Below, in pieces: positions 26,001-33,279 of a DNA stretch of 37,901 bases; positions within the stretch are counted from its first letter, which is position 1; each line of letters opens with the position of its first letter. The position numbers were made by a program, and so were the translations under genes. The stretch covers positions 1-37,901 of the forward strand of contig JARIEY010000010.1 of the NCBI GenBank assembly GCA_031127085.1, in the 5' to 3' direction. The stretch is from Gemmatimonadota bacterium (GTDB taxonomy: Bacteria; Gemmatimonadota; Gemmatimonadetes; Gemmatimonadales; Gemmatimonadaceae). Below the pieces are notes generated by a model. That model had not been told where the DNA came from. It searched no databases and saw only the letters and a list, made by a program, of their open reading frames with translations.

Positions 26001-26405
26001 GAGGTCAGCCGCCTGCTGGCGCAGCGAGGTATCGGGGGCCGCCGCCACGGTGGCGCTCGCGACCGGCAGCGTGGGGCGCAGTGAGGCGCGCACGGAGGAG
26101 CGCCACTGTTCTTCGAGGCGCCGCGCCGCGCGCGCCTGCACGGCGGCCGCCGCGCGCCGCCCCAGCGAGTCCGCGCCAGGCCGTTCGCGAGAGAGGCTGC
26201 CCCCCGGCGCCAGCGGCGGCGGGGCGACCCACGTCAGGTGGAAGGGGGTGAGGACCGACGGCTCGCCCCGCCCAGCCAGCGCGCCCGGTGACTGGGCCGC
26301 CAGCGGTACGGCAATCGAGCAGGCGGCAAGTAGGCGGAGTGCGCGCACCAAAGGGGTTAGGCGGGGTATGAAGACGGCGAATGCCTGACGGTCGACCGTC
26401 AGCAT
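20082..26405 (-). CDS. sprA: Type IX secretion outer-membrane translocon protein SprA (Sov)
   Basis: 2107 residues, within the range of SprA proteins (about 2000-2500). A signal peptide (LLAACSIAVPLAAQS) is followed by SprA-typical blocks: the N-terminal region with LNGTQLQRLAAS, the DNFLIFPSLRPF segment, the YRVDYDLGRVTFL motif, and long beta-rich regions ending in a barrel (last residues QVSFFAGEIR). In Bacteroidota SprA forms the very large outer-membrane channel of the type IX secretion and gliding machinery. Other T9SS genes are not in the window. Start ATG 26405 places a signal peptide at the N-terminus. It is divergent from lptF across 141 nt and overlaps the downstream glutaminyl cyclase gene by 4 nt. 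Confidence 0.9.
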   Translation of the reverse strand: MLTVDRQAFAVFIPRLTPLVRALRLLAACSIAVPLAAQSPGALAGRGEPSVLTPFHLTWVAPPPLAPGGSLSRERPGADSLGRRAAAAVQARAARRLEEQWRSSVRASLRPTLPVASATVAAAPDTSLRQQAADLFGQYADLGLALNGRLESKVNRTKNERCISSEFFSLASQCKGTFQPLFDFQFDVRTGGVVADRVHLNVDYDSKREFDASNNIQVYYQGKTDELIQKLEVGNVTFQPPASRFITGGIPSGNYGLQAVGQLGPMRFRTIVAQQKGNVTKDRVFTVGDRTVQSLDRELEDYQIEPRRFFFTVDPRRFRDFPNIDLLNGTQLQRLAASLPDSVRPSRIYLYRLLIGGQPPNPNGPQFKLLGDPASRRGQIYELLRESVDYYTDPSLLWVALVRPLNLNNERLVVAYTVRINGRDTTIASTGGTPDFEYTDRDQFASLLWDPQVRPTDAAFDREIRAVYRVGGEDVRRHTVTARIVTGTSGDQEKPLAGTSETWLQLFGLSQSGNNATFDVDNRLFPRTGDPNVTVGGAAGTKILRDNFLIFPSLRPFSRSGLAQPAGNPSSEAIYTTPGEYLYSTQHPQSTFRIRLRYDAEGGGDAGSLMLGATQIRPNSERLTLDGRLLQRDTDYRVDYDLGRVTFLRPDTLFPVARQVTARFEENPLFASAPKSILGFASQFPLDVGEINVMAIAQNQRTTFTRPPLGYEPQSSLLAGVSGTFDFNAAPLSRALQKLPFVQTTAPSRVHLDAEVATSRPQANSAGQAYLESFEGEGGTLVNLSDPAWLNSSQPALGRLLASRLGGASALDLSRAATLAWQNNGLSAAGQTVTFTLQQIDPLVNIIGSGLQQPEQMLWLTLYPLSVGGAYNDATRRYQWQVGNAPLGRRWRSVRTVLNASGTDLSRIENIQFWTLIDTTAAHRQRNPTLVLDFGDVSENAVAIAPTRLVVSRNGATTDSLYSGRTVVGLDSLRSERDAFSRAFNQERDDNGLPGDVVPSLVYTSPDSSGTLRNYPICQRGDVKLNRLGDAKTNCTVRNGRLDEHDIDVDNTLNFVSAQRESERLLRYVVDLSDPKAFTRVGKCEVTQADSTGGGAENNTLCWVFVRLPFDAPYDTIAGGPSIRRVRALRMTVVSGAGQRDEAFTQLPLAQFRLTGASWLKRADRTLAGIAGDRTGNGGVQASTIGTMDRDSTSGLIYDSPPGVNDAPDQIITGLENQRVQINERSMRLTAQQLQPFQRAEAYQRFAEGSRNFMQYRELRVWARGRGNGWGQDGEMNFFVRLGRDADNFYLYRTPVGAGAGQAAWLPEVRVDFNKFFALRAQLQNAFLQSSPDSIACHGADSVLIARSGLPAGVNINRYAACSGGYMVYTVDPNVSAPNLAAVQDLAVGMVRIDSGGLGATRVLPSDTLELWIDDMRLTHVDNTPGYAAQVGLSVTAGDVGTFRAGFSHRDANFRQLNETATYVSDNQFDIGTSLRLDKLLPAGLGYAIPLTVNHSSGANNPLFVSRSDLRGDGIRGLRTPKSGATSVGIALRRTAPMRDSWLAPLVNNLGATANYGSATTRSEYQEGKNRNFNAGLDYNLASQARLRPMPAWMDGAIGALPIWLQNAEWVQALRNAQVRLNPSSVRFSSALARAEDERLAFLKPADALADTGRLVRGQTHVWRNVAGVELRPFDALNARWDFTSTRDLRQYGDSSPTAIVATSERSRLLGMDVGLERERQMNAALGFTPTVAFWMRPRIDLSSAYTMQRDPSSRTLVRDADTTGGYHLPRRVNNTQTITLGANIDLPAALRAYLRDSVITPALVQILQPVDIQASRSLVSAFDGAPFTPGAGYQMGWGGIDHFRAQNGLNATSAGSNAQVTVSTGLRMPLGLSLTTRMQRVNSRNWTRRFDNTQTVIDGEQLTLPDLSLRLTLRPRLLSRVITNLGGSVRYLNTRQSSVVPSELEGAASDVRVSRVTSYPVNGSVTWNVGTGLMTSFGLGATHRLDSLPGSIAESRSRDLNADVSRGIKMPARWNLKNDLRTRVSYQQSSAQSWVQNQGAAGKRSRLADNGREALNINADADVAENLTFSVNGARIITFDNNLNRRFSQIVFTAVLQVSFFAGEIR

Positions 26406-26546
26406 CGCCAGTAGCCACAGTGTCCCCTGACATCCATAGACCTTGCATCTGAGCGGTCGCCGAGTGGAATATACGGACGGTCCGACACCCTACAACCCTC
26501 GGCGTGACGGGCAGTTCCGCCCTTCCTGCGCCCCAGGGCCGACTCG

Positions 26547-28151
26547 TTGAAGATCACTTCCAAGTACATCTTGAAGGAGCACGTCGGCCCGCTCGTGTTC
26601 GCCCTGTCGGCGCTCACGTCGCTGCTGCTGCTCAACTATGTCGCCAAGAAGTTCGGCGACCTGGTGGGCAAGGGGCTGCCGGTTCGGGCGATCGTCGAGT
26701 TCTTCGCACTCTCGATCCCGTTCACGGTGGCGATGACGCTGCCGATGGCCATTCTCGTGGCCACGCTGCACGCCTTCAGCCGGCTGGCGTCCGAAAACGA
26801 GATCACGGCATACAAGGCGAGCGGCGTGTCGATGCACCGCCTGGTGGCGCCGGTGCTGATGGCCGCACTCGGCTTCACGATTTTCATGATCTGGTTCAAT
26901 GACCAGGTGCTGCCGCGCGCCAACCACCGGCTGGCCACGCTGACGAGCGATATCTCGCGAAAGAAGCCAACGGTGGCGTTCAAGGAACAGATCATCAACG
27001 AGGTGTCGCCCAGCCGGCTGTATTTGCGCGCCGGGCGCATTGACCGCACCACGAGCATGATGCGCGAGGTCACGATTTACGATCTCTCGCTGCCACAGAA
27101 GCGCCGCACGATCCACGCCGACAGCGGCCTGCTGGAGCTCTCGCAGGATCAGGTCGACCTGCTGTTGACGCTCTACAGCGGATCGATGGCCGAGGTCTCC
27201 ACGCAGGAACCCGCGCGGCTGCAGCGCAACTTCTTCCGCACCGATTTCATCAAGGTGCGCGGGGTGGGCAACCAGTTTGAGAGCGAGTCGCCCGACAGCA
27301 TGTACAAGAGCGACCGCGAGATGACCATCTGCGAGTTGCAGGGGCGCGTGGAGAAGGCTGCGGTGACGCGCGACAGCGCCTGGCGCACCCTGTACAAGTA
27401 CGACAAGAAGACCGCGGCAAAGCTGCAGCCCGATGCGCTGCGCCCTGGACTTGGCGCGTATTACTGCCGGTTGATGGCCGCGTTGCATATCAAGACGGCG
27501 GCAGCGGCCGTGGTGGCGCAGACCCCGAGTGCGCAGCAGCCCGCGCAGCAGCCCGCGCAGCAGCCCGCGCAGCAGCCCGCGCAGCAGGGCGCCGATCCGC
27601 GCGCACCGCACCCGGGGCCTCCGCCGCAGGTACTGTCGGCGCCGCCGCCTGAGCCGCAGCCGCATCGCCCTGGCCTGCCCCCCTCGGCCGGGGTGGTGGC
27701 CGAGAGCGAGAACCTCTCACCGAGCTCGCTGGCCGTCATCGTCGAAGGGACCAAGATCCAGTTCGGCAACGCCGCCAACGTGGTGGATGGTCATTCGGTG
27801 GAAATCGAGAAGAAGTTCGCGATCGCCGTCGCCTGCTTTGTGTTCGTGTTGCTCGGCGCGCCCATCGCACTGCGTTTTCCGCGCGGTGGCGTGGGCATGA
27901 CGATCGGCGTGTCGCTTGCCGTGTTCGGCCTGTACTACGTCGGACTCATCGTCGGCGAAACGATGGCCGATCGCGACTACGTGACGCCGTTCTGGGGGAT
28001 GTGGGCCGCCAACGTCATACTCGGCAGCATTGGGCTCGTGCTCACGGCCCGGCTCGGGCGCGAGGGGACGACCAACCGCGGCAGCGAAACCACGGAACTG
28101 CTCGACCGCGCGCGCCGCCGCGTGGTGCGCCTCGTTCGCCGGAGGCGCTGA
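26547..28151 (+). CDS. lptF: LPS export permease LptF (YjgP/YjgQ family)
   Basis: 534 residues, longer than the usual 360-400. Start TTG 26547 gives KITSKYILKEHVGPLVFAL, the typical family beginning; AGGG lies about 9 nt upstream. Three N-terminal membrane segments (to about residue 125), a periplasmic jellyroll domain and three C-terminal membrane segments (from about 425) fit LptF/LptG. Between the jellyroll and the last membrane segments lies a low-complexity insert of about 60 residues (AQQP repeats and Pro-rich sequence) encoded by a 12-bp tandem repeat. It forms the inner-membrane ABC exporter with LptG and LptB to move LPS to the outer membrane. Its TGA overlaps the lptG start (TGATG). 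Confidence 0.88.
   Translation: MKITSKYILKEHVGPLVFALSALTSLLLLNYVAKKFGDLVGKGLPVRAIVEFFALSIPFTVAMTLPMAILVATLHAFSRLASENEITAYKASGVSMHRLVAPVLMAALGFTIFMIWFNDQVLPRANHRLATLTSDISRKKPTVAFKEQIINEVSPSRLYLRAGRIDRTTSMMREVTIYDLSLPQKRRTIHADSGLLELSQDQVDLLLTLYSGSMAEVSTQEPARLQRNFFRTDFIKVRGVGNQFESESPDSMYKSDREMTICELQGRVEKAAVTRDSAWRTLYKYDKKTAAKLQPDALRPGLGAYYCRLMAALHIKTAAAAVVAQTPSAQQPAQQPAQQPAQQPAQQGADPRAPHPGPPPQVLSAPPPEPQPHRPGLPPSAGVVAESENLSPSSLAVIVEGTKIQFGNAANVVDGHSVEIEKKFAIAVACFVFVLLGAPIALRFPRGGVGMTIGVSLAVFGLYYVGLIVGETMADRDYVTPFWGMWAANVILGSIGLVLTARLGREGTTNRGSETTELLDRARRRVVRLVRRRR
27534..27587 (+). repeat. 12-bp coding tandem repeat in lptF
   Basis: Four perfect copies of CAGCAGCCCGCG plus a partial fifth, encoding repeated Gln-Gln-Pro-Ala. 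The array length is a multiple of three, so copy changes keep the frame. It falls in the extra-long linker of LptF. Confidence 0.95.
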
Positions 28152-29236
28152 TGCGGGTGCTCAAACCGCTCGACCGGTACGTCCTGACGGAATGGGTGAA
28201 GATCTTCTCCGGCACCGCGCTCGGCTTCCCCCTGCTCGTCATCGTCATCGATCTCACCGAAAAGCTCGACAAGTACCTCAATCGCAGCCTGACGCCGCAG
28301 GACATCGCGCTGGCGTACCTGTACGGCATTCCCGACACGATGTTCCTCGTGATGCCGGCCGCCGTGCTCTTTGCGACGGTCTTCTCGGTCGGCGCCTTCA
28401 CGCGCCATTCGGAGATCACGGCGGCCAAGGCCAGCGGCATCAGCTTCTACCGGTTCATCGCCCCGATGGCGATCGGGGCGCTGCTCGCGACCGGCATCGG
28501 ACTCGGCATAGGCGCCGTGTCGCCGTACACCAATGCGCGCCGCGTCGAGCTGCTCAAGGAACGGCAGTTCAGCAATCGCTCGTCGCGCTTCAACTTTACC
28601 TACGCCTCTGAAGGCGGCCGCGTCTACACGATTGCGGGAGCCGACGTCGAGAAGCGCACGCTCGATCAGGTGGTGGTGGAGCGCAAAGGGAAGGACGCGT
28701 CGTACCCGACCTATTTCGTGACGGCGCGATCGGGCAAGTACGACGAGCGCCGCAAGCGGTGGACGCTGCAGAGCGGGGTGATGCACATCCTCCCCACCGA
28801 CTCGATGAACATCACGGTGGCGTTCGACTCACTGCGTGACCGCCGGATGACCGAGGAGCCGCGCGCGCTGATGGCCAGCTCCAAGGTGCCCGACGAAATG
28901 ACCTACGCCGAGCTGGGCACGTTCATTGACGCGCTGGAGCGGTCGGGGAGTGAGGTCGGCGCGCTCAAGGTCGGCCGGATGCTGAAGATCGCGATTCCGG
29001 CGACGTGCGTGATCATCATGCTCTTCGGCGCACCGCTCGCCACGAGCACGCAGCGCGGGGGCACGGCGTTCGGCGTGGGCATCAGCCTCGGCACGACGGT
29101 GATCTTCCTGATGCTCGTGCAACTCACGCAGGCCATCGGCTCCAAGGGGCTCGTGCCGCCGAATCTGGCGGCCTGGCTGCCGGGAATAGTGTTCGGGACT
29201 ATCGGGGTGGGGTTGTTAGCGAGAGTAAGGACGTAG
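28151..29236 (+). CDS. lptG: LPS export permease LptG (YjgP/YjgQ family)
   Basis: 361 residues, normal family length. ATG 28151 overlaps the lptF TGA and gives MRVLKPLDRYVLTEWVKIF, typical of LptG; a longer in-frame upstream extension only covers the end of lptF in another frame. Membrane segments lie at about 15-35, 60-80 and 100-125, with three more after residue 275; the periplasmic beta-jellyroll lies between. It partners LptF in the LptB2FG complex at the inner membrane. Its TAG stop (29234-29236) is followed immediately by the 11-bp repeat array. Confidence 0.92.
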   Translation: MRVLKPLDRYVLTEWVKIFSGTALGFPLLVIVIDLTEKLDKYLNRSLTPQDIALAYLYGIPDTMFLVMPAAVLFATVFSVGAFTRHSEITAAKASGISFYRFIAPMAIGALLATGIGLGIGAVSPYTNARRVELLKERQFSNRSSRFNFTYASEGGRVYTIAGADVEKRTLDQVVVERKGKDASYPTYFVTARSGKYDERRKRWTLQSGVMHILPTDSMNITVAFDSLRDRRMTEEPRALMASSKVPDEMTYAELGTFIDALERSGSEVGALKVGRMLKIAIPATCVIIMLFGAPLATSTQRGGTAFGVGISLGTTVIFLMLVQLTQAIGSKGLVPPNLAAWLPGIVFGTIGVGLLARVRT

Positions 29237-29291
29237 AGAGACAACAGAGAGACAACAGAGAGACAACAGAAAAACAACAGAAAAACAACAG
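29237..29291. repeat. Left 11-bp repeat array of the four-helix-bundle cassette
   Basis: Three copies of AGAGACAACAG and two of AAAAACAACAG in perfect head-to-tail register, starting at the base after the lptG stop codon. The inverse complement of the same unit forms the right array at 29778-29821. Confidence 0.95.
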
Positions 29292-29363
29292 ATGGCAACC
29301 TTTGGGTTGCGATCGCATCCGATTGGTGACGCACGGGGGCTCGGGGAGAGCGACCGTGCGTTT

Positions 29364-29741
29364 ATGCATCAGTACGAACAGTTGGCGGTTTGGCGGCGCT
29401 CGATGGCGTTGGCTGCCGCGTTGCAGGGCGAGGCGCGGATCGTCAAGGCGATCATTGATCGCTCCGCCTGGAACCAGATTACGCGGGCGGCCACGAGCGT
29501 GCCGGCGAATATCGCGGAGGGAGCCATGCGCTCGAGTCCGCGGGACTTTGCGAACTTTCTTTCCATCGCCATCGGATCGGCGGCCGAGCTCCACGCGCTG
29601 CTGTTGATCGCCGCCGAGAGCGGCCTCATCGCCGCCGCCCGTGCCAGAGCCGACGCCGACGAAGCGCTGCAGCTGCGTCGCATGCTCGTCAGCCTCCGCG
29701 CCCGCATCACCGGCGCCCGCCGCCCCCCAAGCACCGGGTAG
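29364..29741 (+). CDS. Four-helix-bundle protein (23S rRNA intervening-sequence/bAvd-like family)
   Basis: 125 residues from ATG 29364. The frame also opens at 29292, but MHQYEQLAVWRRSMALAAAL is the normal family start. Conserved features are the LxVW beginning, the segment ATSVPANIAEGAMRSSPRDF, then FLSIAIGSAAELHALL. This family was found in 23S rRNA intervening sequences and is structurally like the Avd protein of diversity-generating retroelements. Its function outside those settings is unknown; nucleic-acid binding is assumed from basic surfaces in the family. No rRNA or reverse transcriptase gene is nearby. The gene is framed by inverted 11-bp repeat arrays and has an 8-bp inverted repeat (29329-29336 / 29354-29361) just before the start. 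Confidence 0.88.
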   Translation: MHQYEQLAVWRRSMALAAALQGEARIVKAIIDRSAWNQITRAATSVPANIAEGAMRSSPRDFANFLSIAIGSAAELHALLLIAAESGLIAAARARADADEALQLRRMLVSLRARITGARRPPSTG

Positions 29742-29749
29742 ACAGCAGA

Positions 29750-29777
29750 ACCCCGAGAGCCTCTCGGCCCCCGGGGT
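29750..29777 (+). terminator. Hairpin after the four-helix-bundle gene
   Basis: ACCCCG (29750-29755) pairs with CGGGGT (29772-29777), with a further GAG/CTC-rich inner stem. It lies 8 nt after the stop codon and is followed by TCTGTTGT. It may terminate transcription; the T-run is weak. Confidence 0.4.
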
Positions 29778-29821
29778 CTGTTGTCCCTCTGTTGTCTATC
29801 TGTTGTTTCTCTGTTGTTTAT
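29778..29821. repeat. Right 11-bp repeat array of the four-helix-bundle cassette
   Basis: Four 11-nt units with core CTGTTGT followed by CCCT, CTAT, TTCT and TTAT. They are the reverse complement of the left array unit. The array ends one base before the stop codon (29825-29823) of the convergent TonB receptor gene. Confidence 0.95.
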
Positions 29822-29822
29822 C

Positions 29823-32800
29823 TCAGAACGCGTATCGGACGCTCAACTGCATCCGATAGTTCGAACTGATGTTCTGATCATTCGTCATCGTATACGTCGG
29901 CGAGAACGTGAACTTCGGACGAGCCGCCGTTCCCGCGGCGCCAACCATCGAACCGGTTTCCTTGGTCGAGTAGTTGAGCGGGCCGGTGATGGCCGAGTTC
30001 GAGCTGGCCGAGCGGACCTTGCCCCAATCCTTGTTGATCAGGTTGGCCAGGTTGAAGACGTCGAGCTGCACCGTCACGTTGTTCAGCGCCGGGGCGTGCA
30101 TCGCATTCGACAGCCCGAGCTTGCCGATGCTCTGGCGCAGCGTGAGGTTGACGAAGTTGCGGAACGGTTCGCGGCAGCTGTGACGATCCATGATCTTGCC
30201 GCGCTGGTCGTTCAGGCAGTCGTTGCCGGCGATGAACTTCTCGAACGCCGCCGCCTGCACTTCCGGCGTGTTCGCGCCGCTCTGGACGAAGATGATCTCG
30301 TTCTGATCGGTGACGTTCTTCGGGATGTAGAGCAGGTCGTTGCCGATGCCGTCGCCGTTCACGTCACCGGAGCTCGAGCCGCCGATCAGGTAGTGGAAGG
30401 GCATGCCCGACTCGCCGATGTAGATGAGCGAGAGGTCCGTGCCGGTCTTCTGGAACGTGTACGACCCGTTCGCGACGACGCGGTGCGGCTGCTCGAACAT
30501 CGACTTCGTGAGCTTGGTCGACTCCTGCGGATCGTAGCCCGCCGAGCGGCCAAAGCGGTACTGCGAGAAGGCCGTCGACGACCCGAGGCTCTGCACGTCC
30601 ATCACCTTCGAGAACGTGTAGAAGACCGAGCCTTCCCAGTTGTTGCGCCAGCGGCGCTGCAGGCCGGCGGTGAGCTGGTAGCTGTAATCCTTGTTCTGGT
30701 TCGAGACGTCGAGCACCGTGGAGCGGCCCGCGAACTTGAGGTTCGGGGTCAGCGGCGCCGTACCGTACATCAGGCGGCCGTGCGGGTCGGTGCCGAGCGG
30801 GGCGCCCAGGGCGATGTTCTGGTAGAAGAGCGAGTTGAGCGCCTTCGTGTACATGCCCTCGAGCGTCAGGACGATGCCGTCCATCAACTCACGGTCGTAG
30901 CCCACGTTCGCACGCAGGTTCTGCGGGAACTTGAGGTCCTTGTTCAACAGGTCGACTTCGGCCGTGGCCGACAGCGCCGCCGTCGCGCCCGTCGCGCAGG
31001 CCTGCGGCGGGTTGGCGATGTTCGCGGCCGTCATCGTCGGCGCGGCCGTCGTGTTGCACGTCAGCAGCGCGACGCCGGAGAGACCGGAGTTCTGGAACGA
31101 GTTCGACAGCCAGACGTACGCCGGACGGCCGGCGAAGACGCCCGCGCCGCCGCGGAGCTGGTTCTTCTGGTCGCCCGTGACGTCCCAGTTGAAGCCGACA
31201 CGCGGCGAAATCGTCGTGTTGCCGGTCGGGATGTCCGCCGTGTTGCGCCCGAACTGCGTCACGATCGTCGGGTTTGTGGGCGGCTTGTCGCTGAAGCTCG
31301 GAATGTCTGCACGCACGCCGGCGGTGACCGTCAGGCGCGGCGTTACGTTGAACTCGTCCTGCAGGTAGAAGCCAAGCAGGCTCGCGTTGAAGCGCACGGC
31401 GCCGTCGGTGCCGGCGGGAAGCGGCACGCCGACGATGTACTGATTGGTCTTGCCCGCGGCGAAGTCGTCGAGCGAGTTGAAGTTCCACACGCCGAAGATC
31501 GACTGCGCGAACAGGTTGCGGACCTTGTAGGTCGAGTAGGTCGCGCCAACCGTGAAGCGATGCGTGCCCACCGGGATCTGGAGGTTATCCGTGATCTCGA
31601 GGATGTCCTGGTCGAGCTCGTTGCCGTGGCTGAAGCGCTCAGCGCCGGCGACGATGTCGAAGCCCGTGGTGGAACGCGCCTGGAAGTGCGGCACGCCGCC
31701 GACTTCGGGCGAGCGACGATCACGAATCGTCGTCAGGCCGGCGAAGATTTCATTGTACCAGCCGTTCGAGAAGGCCGAACGCAGCTGAGCCACCGTGGCG
31801 CCCTTGTCGGACTTGAAGGCGTACTTCTGGGCGAGCAGCGGGAACGTCGTGCCCGTGAACGAGCGGCTGAATACGTCGTCCTGCGCCTTGCCGTAGTTGT
31901 GGCGCAGCACGAGCGACGAGTTGAACGGCAGTCCCTGAATGTCGAAACGGACGAACAGGTTGGTCAGCGGGTTCTCATTGGTGCGCGAGCCGCCCGTCGA
32001 GGTCGGCAGGCCCCACTGCGTGGCGATCGCGTTGAAGCGGTCGATGTCGGCGTTCGTCGGCAGGTTCGTGGCGCCGGCCAGGCCGACGTACGGGCCCGAG
32101 GCGGGCGCGATCTGCTGCTGCACTTCCGGATTGATGAAGAAGTGGAGCTTGTCCTTAATGATCGGGCCGCCCAGCGAGAAGCCGGTCTGCGTCTGGCGGA
32201 ACTCATTGAGGTACGGCTGCGAGCGCGTGATTTCCTGATCGCGGAAGTACCAGTAGGCCGAGCCCTTCCAGTCATTCGTTCCGCTCTTCGTGACCGCGTT
32301 GATGAGCGCGCCGGCGAAGTTGCCGTAGCGTACGTCGTACGGGGAGAGGAGCACCTGGTACTGCTTCACCGACTCGAGGCCGATGGACTTGCCGCGCGCC
32401 TGGCCGCCGGGCTGGCCGGTGGAGCCAAGGCCGAACATGTCGGATTCGGTGGAGCCGTCGATCTGGATGCTGTTATAGCGGTTGTTCGCACCGCCGCCCG
32501 AGAGGCCGGGGCCGGAGTTCGAAACCTGCGGCGTAAGCGCCACGAAGTCCGTGAAGTTGCGGCCGAGGGACGGCAGGCGAACGAGCGCCGAGTCCGACAC
32601 CGTCGTGCCCGTGCCCGCCTTGGACGGCGCGATCACCGGATCGATTTCCGTGCTCACCGTCACCGCGGCCAGCGTCGTGGCGGCCTGCGAGATCTGCACG
32701 TCCACGCGCGCCACCTGACCCAGCGAAACGGTCACGTTCTCGCGGGTCACCGGCGTGAAGCCGATGCGACGCACAACGACGCTGTAGCCCGAGCCAACTT

Positions 32801-33029
32801 CGAGGCCGGGGACGCGATAGCGGCCGTCGGCATTGGTCATCGCGCCACGCGTACCGCCCGTGGTGCGGAGCCGCACCTGGACCTGCGCGCCTTCCACCGG
32901 GGCGCCGGAGCCGTCGGTCACGCGGCCGGCGACGGCGCCGGTGGTGACCTGGGCAAGCGCCGAGGCGGCCGTCAGCAGCAGCATCGCGACTGCGGCGCCG
33001 AGACGAGCTCTCAGACGAATAAGGTTCAT
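29823..33029 (-). CDS. TonB-dependent receptor with carboxypeptidase-regulatory-like N-terminal domain (Oar-like)
   Basis: About 1068 residues from ATG 33029. The frame extends to 33128, but only this start yields a signal peptide (LGAAVAMLLLTAASALA). Residues about 25-110 are a carboxypeptidase-D-like beta sandwich (AVAGRVTDGSGAPVEGAQVQ, then TNADGRYRVPGL). A plug domain follows (around RNFTDFVALTPQVSN and IQIDGSTESDM), then a long 22-strand-type barrel ending RMQLSVRYAF with the C-terminal Phe typical of outer-membrane proteins. Such proteins import large or scarce substrates using TonB energy, or act as Oar-type adhesins; the substrate is unknown. It is convergent with the four-helix-bundle cassette. 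Confidence 0.9.
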   Translation of the reverse strand: MNLIRLRARLGAAVAMLLLTAASALAQVTTGAVAGRVTDGSGAPVEGAQVQVRLRTTGGTRGAMTNADGRYRVPGLEVGSGYSVVVRRIGFTPVTRENVTVSLGQVARVDVQISQAATTLAAVTVSTEIDPVIAPSKAGTGTTVSDSALVRLPSLGRNFTDFVALTPQVSNSGPGLSGGGANNRYNSIQIDGSTESDMFGLGSTGQPGGQARGKSIGLESVKQYQVLLSPYDVRYGNFAGALINAVTKSGTNDWKGSAYWYFRDQEITRSQPYLNEFRQTQTGFSLGGPIIKDKLHFFINPEVQQQIAPASGPYVGLAGATNLPTNADIDRFNAIATQWGLPTSTGGSRTNENPLTNLFVRFDIQGLPFNSSLVLRHNYGKAQDDVFSRSFTGTTFPLLAQKYAFKSDKGATVAQLRSAFSNGWYNEIFAGLTTIRDRRSPEVGGVPHFQARSTTGFDIVAGAERFSHGNELDQDILEITDNLQIPVGTHRFTVGATYSTYKVRNLFAQSIFGVWNFNSLDDFAAGKTNQYIVGVPLPAGTDGAVRFNASLLGFYLQDEFNVTPRLTVTAGVRADIPSFSDKPPTNPTIVTQFGRNTADIPTGNTTISPRVGFNWDVTGDQKNQLRGGAGVFAGRPAYVWLSNSFQNSGLSGVALLTCNTTAAPTMTAANIANPPQACATGATAALSATAEVDLLNKDLKFPQNLRANVGYDRELMDGIVLTLEGMYTKALNSLFYQNIALGAPLGTDPHGRLMYGTAPLTPNLKFAGRSTVLDVSNQNKDYSYQLTAGLQRRWRNNWEGSVFYTFSKVMDVQSLGSSTAFSQYRFGRSAGYDPQESTKLTKSMFEQPHRVVANGSYTFQKTGTDLSLIYIGESGMPFHYLIGGSSSGDVNGDGIGNDLLYIPKNVTDQNEIIFVQSGANTPEVQAAAFEKFIAGNDCLNDQRGKIMDRHSCREPFRNFVNLTLRQSIGKLGLSNAMHAPALNNVTVQLDVFNLANLINKDWGKVRSASSNSAITGPLNYSTKETGSMVGAAGTAARPKFTFSPTYTMTNDQNISSNYRMQLSVRYAF

Positions 33030-33134
33030 AAGCTTTTGGGTTCCCTTGAAGGAATGGGTGGGTATGCACCCGCCGCCCCTGTCGGGGCGAGGCTGAGCAT
33101 CCGTGAAAGATGGGGCATCCACGGGCACGGGTCA

Positions 33135-33170
33135 ACGCGCCAGAGTGTCACGTTTACGCATCTGGCGCGT
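33135..33170. promoter_or_regulatory. 10-bp inverted repeat upstream of the TonB receptor gene
   Basis: ACGCGCCAGA (33135-33144) and TCTGGCGCGT (33161-33170) are perfect complements separated by 16 nt, about 105-140 nt upstream of the receptor start. It could be an operator or a leader hairpin. A second short hairpin, GCCCC-TGTC-GGGGC, lies nearer the gene at about 33075-33088. Confidence 0.4.
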
Positions 33171-33216
33171 CCTAAAGAAATCACCTGTTTTTGGGCCCCT
33201 GCCTTCGGGGCGGCAA

Positions 33217-33248
33217 TCTCCCCCGGCCGGCTAGGGGGCGGGGGGAGA
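33217..33248 (-). terminator. Candidate hairpin after the first APC permease
   Basis: TCTCCCCC (33217-33224) and GGGGGAGA (33241-33248) can form an 8-bp stem about 30 nt downstream of the permease stop on the minus strand. No clear T-run follows, so this is only a candidate. Confidence 0.3.
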
Positions 33249-33279
33249 CCGCGTTTCGAGCCCGCGCTCGGAGCCCGCG

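Noticed and set aside
29237-29821. Short regular repeats as a CRISPR array
   Set aside because: The units are 11 bp and directly adjoining, with no unique spacers, and the two arrays are inverted around a protein gene.
33190-33215. GC hairpin next to a T-run as a terminator for the APC permease
   Set aside because: The T-run lies on the wrong side of the stem for minus-strand transcription; on the minus strand the stem is followed by A residues.
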